Shown here one piece after another: positions 47,230 to 59,219 of a DNA stretch of 64,000 nucleotides. Within the stretch, counting starts at the first letter, position 1. Each line of letters starts with the position of its first letter. The notes under the pieces are model-generated. The model did not search any database, had not been told where the DNA came from, and was given only the letters and a program-made list of their open reading frames with translations. The stretch lies in NCBI GenBank assembly GCA_037447655.1, contig JBBHKE010001258.1:388327-452326 (forward strand), read 5' to 3'. The DNA is from Zygnema cylindricum (taxonomy: Eukaryota; Streptophyta; Zygnematophyceae; Zygnematales; Zygnemataceae). The position numbers were made by a program, and so were the translations under genes.

Positions 47230-48130
47230 TATGGGCTCCATTGCCCACAGAATTCGCAGATCCAAAAGAAGCTAATCTAGATAGTCCCGACTCTAAGTTG
47301 ATATAAACCCAAATGAATGATCCCTTGACAATCAAAACTCCAATACACCTTCACCCCAGTGAAGAGCAGACCTTTTGTGTGCTCAGTTCCACCATAGAAT
47401 GCAAAGCTTGAATATGTGTTTTGGACAATATTCCCCACTTTGACTTTCCCACTAAATAAGTGCCACCCTGGCACGCAAATACTGTGACCGACTACACCCC
47501 TATGTAGCTTAGACTCCCCTGAGTCCGCAGCAAAAAGAATCACTGAATTTGCTCACCCGAGCATTAAGTTATGGCTGGTCAAAGATGACCTTTATAGTTA
47601 CAAGCTCTCTTAGAGAGAGGTACCTAAATATCACTAAGTCTTGGTCTGCCTACTCACGACTACCTACTACTAAACCCTAGTCCAATAGGAACACTATATA
47701 GTACAAGAAGGTACAATAGGAGATGTACTTATTGTACGACCATTGTACGACATGGTCTTCAAGGTGACACCTGTGAAATCGGGAGCCATGGTTCCTCCTC
47801 CAATCTTCTCCGGTATATAATAATGTGGCGCCACGTGGCACCGTGTTACGCTATCTCCAAATGCCTCCAAAAGCTCACTTCGCGTGGCGGCTACAATGGC
47901 GGCCGTCCGATCAAAACATATTTTACACGGTTCAGATTCGCGTACATGCATGAATTGCTCCTTTTCGTTAGTCTGCCGTTAATTAGCTGATGCGTTAACG
48001 TTTATATATCTTTGAAACCCACAACGTTTATTGTTTCGTCAACGCTTTATTGGTTAAGGCTTACCTCTACAAATATAACCACAGACCATGGTTCAAATCC
48101 GGTTTAGAGCAGTTTTTGGTTATTTGTTAG
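47230..48130 (-). repeat. Diverged LTR relic of the A-family type
   Basis: Sister of 37320-38175. Contains GACTCCCCTGAGTCCGCAGC, CCACGTGGCACC (47832-47843) and, on the plus strand, TTGGTTAAGGCTTA (48049-48062) with GGTTCAAATCC (48090-48100), a perfect B-box-like motif. Confidence 0.65.
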
Positions 48131-48139
48131 TTTGTTAAA

Positions 48140-48464
48140 ACTCTCTACTCTACGCTTATAAATATCTATTGTTCCCCACATATGCCATTGTTGACTCTAA
48201 GTTGTAGGCTAAAACTAATGGCTGTTATAGGAAGGTATGTACTAAGATCAAATCATGATATCGGCTTCTCATTTTGCTACAAACTATGATTAGCCTATCC
48301 TCTTTAAACAGCCATGGCTCTAGCTCTCTCTCTCTGTTCTTCAGTGACTGCAACAAGTATGGGGACCTGAGAGATTTGAGCGAGAAGCAGGCTGCCTTTG
48401 TTGACTTACTCTATTTATTTTTCCAATACAGACCTAGAAAATACATAAATTTCAACACTCCAAT
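48140..48464 (-). repeat. LTR 5'-part relic of the A-family type
   Basis: tRNA-like stretch (TAAGATCAAATCATG near 48240), then AGCCATGGCTCTAGCTCTCT and ACCTAGAAAATACATAAATT, ending as TGTTGAAATTTATG on the minus strand. Confidence 0.6.
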
Positions 48465-51400
48465 CCTTTTAGTAAATAAACCGGTAAATAAACTAATCTA
48501 TTTCCCGTAAATCGCTGGATAGCCTAGGCAGCCATGGCTCTAGCTTCCACTCCAACTTCCTAGTGACTACGACAAGTGTGGGAGTTAGAGAGAGAAGTTA
48601 GAGATAGACTGCCTCGGCTTCTTTCTGCATTTTAATTTAGACCTAGAAAATACTTAAATAATGAACCATTAATTTCTACACTCCCCTTATTTTCTAGTCA
48701 CTCTTTAATTTTAGTCCACACTTCTTCTTGCTGAAAATTAGCTTAGGGGAAGGCACAGGTTTGGTCAGCATATATGCTACCATCTCGCTATCTGGTCGGT
48801 ACTCTAAACTGATTATTTTGTTTTCTACTTTATCTCTAACAAAGCTGAGTCTAATGTCCATGTGTCTGGCTTTAAAATGATGTTTAAGATTGGCAGAAAT
48901 TGCGATTGCTGCCTGATTATCACAAAATATTTTATGCACACCACTCTTCAGGTGACCGAGCTCACCAAGCAAAGACTTGACCCACATCAATTCTTTTACA
49001 GCAGAGCAAGAGGCCATATAATCAGCCTCTATGGTGGACTGAGCAATAACCTTTTGTTGTTTCCTACTCCAACAGCAAGCCCCATCACCCACATATAATA
49101 CATATCCAGAAGTGCATCTCCTCATCAGAGCATCACCATAACTGACATCACTCCAAGTAGTGATGTCAGTATTCTCCCCACCCTAATGCAACCATAAATC
49201 CCTAGATCCTATCAAATATCTAAGGACTCTCTTAGTTGCCTCCCTATCCCTCTTAGTGGGATCATTTAGACTTCTACTCAGCACTCCTACAGCTGCAGCT
49301 AAATCCGGCCGGGTACAATTCAGAAAAAAAATTAGACTTCCCACTACTTGCCTGTAAGGAATAGTCTGCATGAACTTCTGTTCTTCAGGAGATAATTCCT
49401 AGTCTAAGACTATGACTCCTTCTTCCTCACTCCCCTAACTTCCCTTCTTCAACTCCATTGGAGTTGTACAACTATTAGCTTTATCCATTTGAAAATTTTC
49501 AAGCATGTTCCCTATTGCTTCCTTTTGAGTCAATCTTATAATTTTTCTTTTTCGGTCTCTCTCTACTTGAATTCCCAAAATATATTTTGCTTCCCCCATA
49601 TCCTTCATTTCAAATCTCCCCTTAAGATCGGTTTTCAATTTATTATTTTTTTCCATTTATTTACTTAAAACAAGCAAATCATCAACATAAATTGCAATAA
49701 ATATAATACCTTCTTTATCTTCAAAAACCTAGATTGAGTGATTTGAGCTGATCCGGATAAATCCTAGACCGGTAAGAAACTCATCAAGTTTCTTATTCCA
49801 TAGTCGAGACGCCTGTTTCAAACCCTAAAGGGATTTAATCAGCCAGCATACCTTACTCTCCTCTCCTTCCTCTACAAATCCTTCGGGTTGTCACATGAAG
49901 ATCTCCTCTTCCAATTCTCAATGCAAAAAGGTTGTATTGATGTCCATCTGGTGCACCTCCATGTCTTCCGCTGCTGCTAGACTGAGAACTATGCGGACGG
50001 AGGGAAATCTGACCGCCAGGGCAAAGGTTTCCTCGTAGTCGATTCCTTCTTTCTGTGTAAATCCTTTTGCCACTAATCGGGCTTTGTAACGCTCAATGGT
50101 GTTATCTGGGTTCAGTTTTAATTTGAAAACCCACTTACAAACGATTGGTTTTTGGTTAGGTGGACAGTCCACCAGCTCCCAAGTATCGGTTGCCATAATT
50201 GAGGCCATCTCCTCATTTATGGCTGTCTTCCACTGGTTTTTTTGTGGGCAAATCATCGCCTCTCCATAAGTTTGAGGTTCATCTTGATGAGATAGTTTTG
50301 TTACCTTGTTATTAACCTGTTTTTCCTGCAATCTTTTGCTACTTCTCCTTCCCCCCTCAAAATCTGTGGCCGAAATAGATGGTTCTCGTTGGTTCTTTCG
50401 AACAATCTCGGCTTCTCCTTTGTCCCTTGATTCCGAATCAGTTTCCACCACGTCTTCCGCTTCGGGTAGAGTCGTCACTGGAGTTTCCGACGTTGCGTTC
50501 TTTTCGGTCTGATTTGTACCTGCAAGAATGTCATCTTCTTTAAAACCTGGATAATTAGAAAGTTCAAAGTCATCGGAATTTTCTGACTCAAATCTGATTT
50601 TTACTGACTTTGTATACTTGAAAGGATCCACGGACTTTCCTTCATCCATAACTACTAGATGCTTTACTAAGATTATATCTTCCCTTTTTAGATCATAGAC
50701 TCTATATCCTTTCACATCCTCATCATATCCTAATAAGTATCCCGGTTTTTCTTTAGGATCTAGCTTCCAATTAGACCGATCCGTATCTAGACTGAATACT
50801 CTTGACTGCCGAAAACCTTTAAGTGAGATATGTCTGGTTTCCGACTTGTCCATCCCTCATAAGGTGTTTGATCTTTTATAGCTGAAGTAAGAACTCTATT
50901 TTTGAGGTAATTAGCAGAGTTCATTGGTTCGGCCCAAAACCTTTTTCCTATTTTCTTGTCCGACAACCTACTTCTAGCACTTACACTTAGTGTCCTATTT
51001 AATCTTTCAGCTACCCCATTCTGTTCTAGGTTTTCTGGAACTGTCTTTTGGTGTTGGACGACATCTTCCCTGAGAAAATCCTCAAACTGGTTAGAAGTAT
51101 ACTCTCCACCATTGTCACTCCTTACTCTCTTGATTGGAGTTTTCATGGAGTTTTTCGCTCCATGCTTTATATTGTCTAAAACAATCTTGAGCCTCTGACT
51201 TGTTTTTCAAAAAATACACCTTGGAATACCGAGACCAATCATTAGTGATAGTTATCATAAATCTCTTCCCCCCCGGTGAGGGTACTTTAGCCGGTTCTCA
51301 AATATCTATGTGTACTAAATCTAGAATTTTTTCTCCCTTATAAGTAGCTGTTTTGGGAAAGGGTAATCTGTGTGCTTTACCTTGAGCACATCCACTACAA

Positions 51401-51650
51401 TCACTTATATTATCACTCTCAATGAACTGAATCCCTTCCACCACTCCCATCTTTTTCATCTCTCTTAACTTATCTAGATTCATATTCCCAAGCCTCTTAT
51501 GCCACATCATAATATCATGAACACCAGCATAATAAAGTTTCTTCGTTTCATTACTTAAAATCAGCCTAAACATCCCATGGCTACCTTTCTCAGCAATGAA
51601 ATAGACATCCTTTTCAAAACTAGCAGTAAAGACATCTTCGCAAAAGTCAA
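48465..51650 (-). mobile_element. Ty1/copia element D, truncated, A family
   Basis: About 215 bp of 3' LTR (48680-48465), purine tract AGAAAATAAGGGG, then pol read leftward from RNase H to GAG-pre-integrase near 51640. Gag, PBS and 5' LTR are missing. The copy is cut at about 51640 by an hAT-like element. Confidence 0.85.
48694..51640 (-). pseudogene. pol of element D, broken
   Basis: GAG-pre-integrase and integrase (SDNGGEYTSNQFEDF, about 51120), RT (KWVFKLKL, KARLVAKGF near 50090; MDINTTFLH near 49930) and RNase H (48694-49125, DNQAAIAIS). Stops or frameshifts near 51298, 50840, 49917, 49657, 49435 and 49183. Compared with C it lacks the 140-bp deletion, so it keeps LSHQDEPQTYGEAM. Confidence 0.85.
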
Positions 51651-52260
51651 AATTTTACATAACCGAAACCGACCGTTTTTTTTTTCAAAATATGAGTAAC
51701 CGACCCCTGACCGGGTTATGTCCACGCTCCAAAATTGTTAACCGTTAACCGACCCGCGTTTACAAAAATAAAAGTTAACTGAAACTCGATTTTTCGCGAC
51801 TAACCTCGCCCGCCCGTTACCGAAAAGTACAGAATTAATGAATGTACGACGTATGAATAAGCCAATAATTATGATTTGTCGCGTTCCCTAAGATTTGTGA
51901 AATGAATAGTGTTTACTACCGTGTCAGATTTGCGACGCTTTGTCGCGTTCCCTATGATTTGCGAAATGAATAGTGTTTCTACCGTGTCAGATTTGCGACG
52001 CTAATCATGATGTCACGTACTTCCACGATACCAAAGAGTATAAAGTACAATAATGTTGGATTGTATGGACAGTACAAAATTTTCATTTTTTTTTTGTTTT
52101 TTGGTTAACCGATTGTTACTGACCATTTTTTTTTTTCTGGTGAATCAACCGACCGCAACCGCCCGGCCCCCAAAATTTGGCAACCGAATCCGTTCCGGAT
52201 CCGGCGCGGGCTGTTGGTTAATGGTCGGTCACGGTTTCGGTTGACCGTTTGCGACCTCTG
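51650..52260 (-). mobile_element. hAT-like non-autonomous element, minus orientation
   Basis: On the minus strand it begins CAGAGGTCGCA (52260-52250) and follows the order seen at 59220-59701 (GGATCCGGAACGGATT..GGGGGCCGG; ATCGAGTTTCAGTTAACTTT; CATAACCCGG; TTTTGACTTTTGCGA). Its far end lies in retroelement D. Confidence 0.65.
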
Positions 52261-52265
52261 AAGTC

Positions 52266-52336
52266 GCGTAAAAAATGTTAACCCTAATAGCGATACCCGC
52301 CGGGTATCGCTATTAGGGTTAACGTTTTTACGCCAC
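52266..52336. repeat. Near-perfect palindrome at a MITE junction
   Basis: Arms of 23 bp identical around one central base (52277-52299 and 52301-52323), and nearly identical further out (GCGTAAAAA). Made of two head-to-head CGCTATTAGGGTTAAC ends. Confidence 0.9.
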
Positions 52337-52516
52337 ATAAAACATCTTTTATCCGTACACACTTGTCCGATTTTTAATTTGAGACCGCCAATCGGAAGCT
52401 CAGAATCTTACATTTCAATCGTAACCGTCGGATTCACAATCCGATAAGTGTGTACGGATAAAAGATGTTTTAAGTGGGGAAAACAACATTAATTCTAATA
52501 GCGATACCCTGTGTAC
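52300..52516. mobile_element. MITE, GACCGCCAATCGGAAG subfamily
   Basis: Long inverted arms: ACATCTTTTATCCGTACACA (52338 on) pairs with TGTGTACGGATAAAAGATGT (52449 on). Core GAGACCGCCAATCGGAAGCT, CAGAATCTTAC. Right end TAATAGCGATACCCTGTGTA. Confidence 0.8.
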
Positions 52517-52519
52517 AGT

Positions 52520-53420
52520 ACAGTCGCACGTTTCCAGAAAGCGCTACGCCTCCACGACGGTTGTCGTTTACTTCGCCGTCAGCTTTCTCAAGGTTTCGGA
52601 GTCTATCAACAATATTGCCAAATTTCGCCATATTGCAGTACAGTCGTACAGAATTGTGAGCTGGTAGTACTGTCGTAGTTAGCGTTGGTCCGTAGACATT
52701 TCCCAGTTGTCGTGTTCGAGCGCAACATGACGGTTTTCGAGTCTGGAGAACGTGGAGACTGGAGCATTAGGAATTTAGGACGTGGAAACTGGACGGCTAG
52801 AGCTTTCGGTTGGTCGGCTGGATAGTGGACTTTGACGACGACGTTATGATATCGTACTTTTAAAACGGACGAATGAGACCGCAACCCTAAGTGATGACCT
52901 CGCATTCTGTCATTGGTACGCTTTGGGTTCCCATTTGTTCATTTTACATCTCTTCGAGCTCGCCACGTGTCGAACCAAATTGCCGTTTGACGGCGCCATT
53001 TGCCGGATAGCGTCAAATGTCGGTGGAAGTTTTTGGACGTTTCTCAGTTTATTTTGGAAGATTGCGGCGCAAATTGAAGACATCATGCGCACAGTCGAAT
53101 GGCACGACCAATAAGTTAAAGGTGCCGACATACCATCACCTAGTGTCACGCCACATGGCACGCGGCAAGATCATCGACAACCATTCACTAATTTTCAAGA
53201 AGTTTCGATCGTACGATTTAAGGACAAAACGACAAATCAATGCGACTTTGTCGGTTTTCGTGCGGAGGTTAATTTGTATCTGAAAACCTGTTTTCGTTTT
53301 GAATGGTTACGTTAATATTTCCGTTCCCTTTAATTGCGCGCTCAAATCCAGCCATTATCGGTATGCCTTGTCAGATAGTGTGTATTTATATGTGGACGTG
53401 TTACTGCTTTTGTCGTCACT
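52520..53420. other. GC-richer intergenic stretch, no gene recognised
   Basis: CpG-rich compared with the flanks. Several short ORFs on both strands (for example minus 52606-52905) have no recognisable domain. Contains AGTACAGTCGCAC / AGTACAGTCGTAC repeats near 52514 and 52636 and CACGTGTCGAACC at 52963. Could be an old DNA transposon interior. Confidence 0.4.
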
Positions 53421-53603
53421 TGAAGCATCTTTTCTCCCTACAAACTACAGTAGTCGCATTTTCGATCGGAGACCGGCAGTCGGCAGCTGAGAATCTTGCC
53501 TTTCGACGCAACCGTCCGGTTCACAATCCGACGAGTGTGCACGGAGAAAAAATGTTTGAAGTGACGATAAAATTTCGACACTAATACCGATACACGGTGC
53601 TAC
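53420..53603. mobile_element. MITE, GACCGCCAATCGGAAG subfamily, left end unclear
   Basis: GGAGACCGGCAGTCGGCAGC, GAGAATCTTGCCTTTCG, GTGTGCACGGAGAAAAAATG, then right end ACTAATACCGATACACGGTG. Same order as 52300-52516. Confidence 0.65.
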
Positions 53604-53809
53604 TTAGAATTTTACGAAAATAATCGGCGATTTTGAAATCGTAAGCGGCGCAATTTTATCATTTCGGCATCATCGAAACGAGCATTTCGCGTCATGCACG
53701 CCGTCACGTGACAAATTTATAAATTATTGTTTACAACTTCGGCTGTCCACTACAGTAAAGTACTGTACCATCCTTTTTCTTGTTGGACTCTATAATAAAG
53801 ACTTCTCTA

Positions 53810-54050
53810 AATGTCCCCTCTCGTCTCTCCCTCTCCTTCCCTCTCATCTTTCTTCTTCGCCTCTTTTGCACCTGTATTTCTCTCTTCGCCCGTCTCTGCT
53901 ATCCCACTTCCTCTCTCCTCCTTGCCATCCCCAGTCAAGTCCATGGAAAGAGAGAGAGAAAGGAAGAGAAGAGGAAAAAGAGAAAGAAGAGGGAAAAGGA
54001 AAAAAAGAGGAGACAAGGAAAAGAAAAGAAAAAGCGAACGAGGGGAATTT
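53810..54050. repeat. Pyrimidine-rich block followed by purine-rich block
   Basis: 53810-53925 is almost all C/T and 53945-54045 almost all A/G on the plus strand, so the strand could fold back. ORFs here (Arg/Lys/Glu-rich or Ser/Leu-rich) are composition artefacts as far as I can see. Confidence 0.7.
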
Positions 54051-54254
54051 GTTGGGGATGGATGCATATGTAGATCTAGATGATGGAGGTAAGGAGGGGA
54101 GAGGGGGGTAGAGGGATAGAGAGAGAGGAATTTTTTCTTTCTCGTTTCTAATTTTTTATTCATTTCTATTATTCATTCATGGATATTGTGAATTTAAAAT
54201 TTATTTGTTGGAATTCGAGATAAATTATTGAGATTTTAGCCTAATTTGTTGATA

Positions 54255-54860
54255 TTACAGACAAATCTGGTAAAATATGAGCTAAATAGGTAAAATTAGA
54301 GCCACTTTTGTGTAAAATTTATGATTTGGGAAAGAATATCAGATTAAAAAAAATATATGGGGTACAATTCGTAAAATTAGTGTCAAATTTGGCTTAATTA
54401 AATTCAATTTTGGTAAATTCGAAGGATAGTTTCGGTTAAATGTAAGTTAGATTCTGTAAACTCTTGGTAGAACTAAAATTTGATAAAACTAAACCATGTT
54501 CGGTAAGATTTGAGTCGAATTACGATAAAATTTCAGTAAAATTAAATAAAATGAAAGTCGAATTCGGTAAAATCAGTCAGATTTGGTGACGTATGAGTCA
54601 TATTTCATAAATCCATAGTCAAATTTAGTAAAATCAAGCAAAAATTGGGTAAAGTTAGAGTGAAATTCGGTAAAATCTGAGCTGCATTTGCTAAAATTTG
54701 CACGGAAATTTGTTAATTCGTATTTAATTTGGCAAAATACGAGTCGAATTTAGTACAATAAGTGTCGAATTCGAGAAATTGAGTTTCAAATTTAGTAAAG
54801 TTACAGTTAAAGTTAATAAAATACGAGTCGTATTTGGTAGAAACGACTCCAAATCGAACT
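54255..54860. repeat. Degenerate short tandem repeat array, GGTAAAATTNGAGTC-like
   Basis: Roughly 20-30-bp units such as TTCGGTAAAATCTGAGCTGC and TTTGGTAAAATACGAGTCG recur about 20 times with many changes. No coding potential. Confidence 0.7.
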
Positions 54861-54967
54861 AAAAATCTAAATCGAAAATTTAATTTGACAACCTTAACTC
54901 TAAACTAATTGGATAAAATACGCATTTCACTTTCCACAGTTTATCATATTGATTCGGATTACTACTC

Positions 54968-55190
54968 GCGTTGAACCGTTATTAGTGTCGATGTTTTTTC
55001 TGCTGCTCCAGTCAACTTTCCTTCGTGCACACGTGTCAGATTTCCGTTTGGAGACCGCCAATCAGAAGGTAAGATACGTACCTTTCCATCGCAACTGACG
55101 GATTGATAATTTGTCAAGTGTGCACGAAGAGAAAAGTTATTAGTGGCAGAAAAAACATAGGTTATTTTTAGCGATGAAAGGTGATTGTAC
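54968..55190. mobile_element. MITE, GACCGCCAATCGGAAG subfamily
   Basis: GTGCACACGTGTCAGATTTC ... GGAGACCGCCAATCAGAAGG, GGTAAGATACGTACC (inner palindrome), TTGTCAAGTGTGCACGAAGA. Ends ACCGTTATTAGTGTCGATG and TTTTTAGCGATGAAAGGTG. Confidence 0.75.
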
Positions 55191-55551
55191 ATCGGTGCTT
55201 GGAAAAAAAAAAAAAAAGATATTATTATTAAGATAATGGATTGCAAATTATCTTTTGGCTTAATTTCTGTATGATCGTTTTTTGATTGATTTCTGTATTA
55301 TTTTCAGTAAAATACTATTATTTTTATCCGCAATACTGTAGTTTGCCATCGACGGATAAACTGCGCGATTTTTTACACGGTCGTATTATATAATAAAATA
55401 CAGTACAGTAGCATAATATATAGCAGAAAAGAAATCTATATTGCACTAAAGCGTACTACGCAACATTCTGCAAATTGCAAATACGGGATTGTTAATTAAT
55501 ATGTGACCGCCGAAGAGCATTACGGGCAACGAATCATATCGCACCTCGCCA

Positions 55552-55605
55552 CGTGGCAGCAGATTCATACGGAAAACAAACTAAAACACGTTTCGCCACG
55601 TGGCA
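55552..55605. promoter_or_regulatory. Two copies of a palindromic G-box, CGCCACGTGGCAGCA
   Basis: Copies about 45 bp apart. Perfect GCCACGTGGC palindromes are strong bZIP/bHLH sites, but no gene is recognised next to them. Confidence 0.5.
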
Positions 55606-55949
55606 GCACACTCGTCGTACGATTGCTGAAAAAAAATGAATTTTAACGAATAACAAACCTACAAAAATCGGACGCCGAGCAACATGTCGCCGAAAAGGAA
55701 GCTGTCACTGATTTTTTGCAGCTTTCAGCTCCAAATTTGTACTTTAATAATGTTTTTCTTTGCGATACTGTTGTTATGCTCTTACTTAATTCTTACTTAA
55801 TTCCGTACGGATTTTCATCTCATACCTTCCAAGGTCGTCAACTACATTACGTTTGAAGCGTAGTTCCGTACGGAGATGGATAACCATGGCGTTTTTGGAA
55901 ATAAAATCCTCTTCTTTTACAACCTACAGAAAAGCAATGCTAGAAAGAG

Positions 55950-56165
55950 GTAGTCGACATGGACCGTATAAAAGAAGTTGGTGCTATAAAAGTTGGCAAT
56001 TTGGTAATCCCATTAAAAGTATGCTTGTAATCGCAATAAAAAAAAAACCGGAATGGTAGAAAGAAAGAGGAAAGCCGACATGGATCTTTCCTGAGGATGG
56101 TGGTATAAAAGTTGGCAATTGGGTATATCCCATTAATAGTGTGCTTGTAATCTCAATATCTGAAA
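55950..56165 (+). repeat. Tandem duplication, about 120-bp unit
   Basis: GCTATAAAAGTTGGCAATTT...TGCTTGTAATCGCAATA (about 55981-56038) and GGTATAAAAGTTGGCAATTG...TGCTTGTAATCTCAATA (about 56102-56159). Each copy carries a TATAAAA box. Confidence 0.75.
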
Positions 56166-56329
56166 GTGATTATAAGATATTTTCGATACGTCCAATAATT
56201 GATATGTAATCTGATATGTATCCGTTATTGGTAAGCCTCAAAAACATTTATATCGGTTATCCGCTACTGGCCTATGGTATGACCCAATAAAGAGTTTCAC
56301 TAACATTTTTTTTTGACTTGGGTACAAAT

Positions 56330-57060
56330 TACAAAATTTCTAAGGTTTTAACAAGGTTTATAAAGAGCATTTGGACAAAAAGGTAACTGTTTTACAGCAT
56401 ATTTTAACGACTTATGAGCAACTGGGACTGAAGTTAGGAACCTGAGGTGTGTCGGTTGTGAAAAATTTATGTTTCAGTTTTGGAAAAATATAAAAAGTTG
56501 AAAGGCATCATCAAAAACCAAAGGGATAATACACACAAAAATTTCCAGCTGTTTTTAAAGCTTCTTTCAAAGAGATATGAGCCAAATAGTAAGTGCACCT
56601 CAAATAATGATTACCCGGACTGAGGTTAGGAATCTGAGATGCATCAACACTCATAACTTCGAAACTTTATCCAAAAGAAAAAATATCAAGTTTTAGAAAA
56701 CAGGAGAATGAACAAGTAGACGAAAAATCAGCCACTAACTGTCAACTGTTTTTACGCGGACTGAAAGTAGGAATCTGAGGTGTATTCAACGGTCATAACT
56801 TTAAATTGCAGCCATGTGTATATATGGGTATTTCTAAGATTCTTACCTAACTCTACAGCTACCATAAACTCAAAATTTCAACTGTTTTAAAGTGGTCTAA
56901 AGCAATATATGTCGGTGCACCGCAAACGTAAACTTTGACATCCGAAGTGCATCACCTGTCATAAATTTTAATTTTAGCTATGGAAAACTATGAGCCTGTG
57001 TATGGTTTAAGAGTTTTAAGAGTTTCAAAATTAAAGTTTCAACCAACATAACATGTGTAT
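56330..57060. repeat. Degenerate tandem array, about 140-190-bp period
   Basis: The phrase GGGACTGA-GTTAGGAATCTGAGGTGCATC recurs at about 56426, 56622, 56757 and, more diverged, 56935. Each is followed by CATAACTTT-like sequence and spaced by TTTCAACTGTTTTTAAAGC-like sequence. Satellite-like, non-coding. Confidence 0.7.
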
Positions 57061-58975
57061 GACTTTCTAAAAAGATCAAAATTGGAGTAGAAATGACACT
57101 AAGGGATTCAAATTCCAATTGTAGCCTTAGATTTTGCTGGTTTTAGTTTACTTTTACAGTGAATTGTTTTCGATTTTTGAGAGAAACAATTAAAGAAAAA
57201 AAAATATGTTTGTAATTTTTTTGTTGAATAATCTGCCTACCACTGAAGTTCTAAAAAGACAAAATAAAGGGAAATAGGACCATTAAAGGGAGGTTTTCAC
57301 CCTTAAAAGTAAAACTGACTGACTGACTGTTGAAAAGAAGTGTGAAATGAAAAGAAAATTATCAAGGACCAAGTCAAAGCTACTTTACAAAGTCAATGAT
57401 TGCTTTCCACCTAAAAGCATAATACAAAAAATGGATGGTAAGTTAAAGTTGAGTTTTACCGTACACATTAGACTTACTAATTGGAATTGATAAAATTCTT
57501 CGGTGTAATCTGTTATGGTATATTGAATCCGTGACATTTAAAGTTTCAACTCTAAAAATGAGCGAAAGATAAAAAGTGTTTTGGAAGGTGACCATTACAT
57601 TACATATTTTTTGGGAGGGTGTCTATTAGGATTAGGGTTTACCCATGTCTTAACGCACCGGGTGGATGGGTAAAAGCAGGTTGAGACGTGACCGAGATGT
57701 AAATTTGTTTTTTCACCAAAAACACACTTTGTGGCAACAACAAACTACTTGCGTAATTCGAGTAACTTGGGCTTTCTTGAGTAAAGGCAAAATATTGTTT
57801 CTAATGATGGTAACGACCGCTTCCACCCGCCGTGCGGCGTCAGTGCTATTGATCCAAACCCAAAAATTTAAAAAATTATTTGACAACGATCAAGGTCTCC
57901 CAGCAACGAGATAAGTCGAAGTATCTACTAAAGCATGTAGTTAGTACTTGCTTTCATTAATTTCTAGTTTGCAATTGAACTTGATGAATCATTGAAATTT
58001 ACGACGATCGCAAAAGTAAAATCGAAATTGCTTCTAAATGCTTATTGCTTATTAGTAAATGTCGTGAAATTTGAAGTTTATTTATTGGAAACTAAACGTA
58101 GGTTGTTGAAATTACAAAACTTAATCGCCAAATGTTCATTTTTAAATGAGATCAATTACAAAATGCAAAATCTTAATTACAATGTTAACTTGGTTGGTTG
58201 CTTTTTTGTAATGTTGATAGTACATTAGAAACACGAAGTAAAAACATAAAATTAAAGAGATTGATAAAAACTAACCTTCTTATGTTTAAAGCAAAATCAA
58301 AAACAACGTATTAAACTTTAAAACAACAAATGTTTTCCAATTTATAAATAAAATGATTTCGTTTGTTTAATGTAGAAAAGAGGCCATGGAGCGCGATCGA
58401 TAATGTCACAGGAGATTTCAAAATCACAGCGACAACGACTCTAACACTAGCTACGATGAATCAAGTATGTATATCAACCATGTGTGTATCTTGTTGGTTT
58501 TTGAATGCATTTAATGCAAATGCTCGGAATACATTTGATTAATTTTAAATGTTGTCTATTAAATGTCTTGGAAGTATTTCATATACATTTTTAAATTTGA
58601 ATGTTTCTTTTAAAAAAAAAACAAGTCTAGAATGCGCACCTTATCGTACAAAATCTTATTGGCTAATCCCGAATGCACTTTAATGTTGTTCAAATAGTTA
58701 ACGCTGGTACTTTTGTAGTGTTAATTGTTAATGTTGTTTTAATAATGAACAAAACAATGCTAAATTTTATTGAATTTTAACAATTCAACGTATTTTTAAC
58801 TGTTATTTAAGTGCATCTATTGAAAAAAAAATGTTATGTCAAACATGAAATGTAAATAGTTCTTTATGCCCATGTTTTGATTTACCTAGTCCACAAAACT
58901 TGTAAACAGTAAGGGGTTTTATGGACTTGAAATGATTTCAAATCAAGGAAAAAATACCATGTAGTCTAATTGTCG
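57061..58975. other. AT-rich intergenic, no gene recognised
   Basis: Short ORFs at 57666-57914 and 57992-58228 have no domain or splice support. A CpG-richer island at 57600-57700 and GCGCGATCGAT at 58391 were seen. Nothing else supportable. Confidence 0.45.
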
Positions 58976-58984
58976 ACGATTATC

Positions 58985-59200
58985 GATATTAGCGTTAAGG
59001 ATTTATTATTCGGGTACGGGCGAGTACGGTAGTCATCGAAAATCGAGTTTCGGTTAAATTTTATATTTGTAAACGCGTATCGGGTAACGGGTAACAATTT
59101 AGGAGTGTGACATAACCCGGTCAGGTGTCTGGTGTTCAAATTTTGAAAAAAAAAAATATCGCTTTCGGGTATCTAAATTTTTGACTTTTGCGACCTTTGT
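58985..59200 (+). mobile_element. hAT-like element, 3' fragment
   Basis: GGGTACGGGCGAGTACGG, ATCGAGTTTCGGTTAAATTT, CATAACCCGG, TTTTTGACTTTTGCGACCTT: the same order as the right half of 59220-59701, next to it. Confidence 0.65.
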
Positions 59201-59219
59201 GGTACATCACCACCTCGGT

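Noticed and set aside
48045-48112. Functional tRNA gene
   Set aside because: B-box is good, but no acceptor-stem pairing or clear anticodon arm; the same place in sister LTRs carries similar decayed segments.
53811-54163. Arg/Lys/Glu-rich or Ser/Leu-rich proteins
   Set aside because: Pure composition effect of purine- and pyrimidine-rich blocks; no splice sites or repeat of a known family.
57666-57914. 82-codon ORF
   Set aside because: No domain, no splice or promoter signal that stands out.
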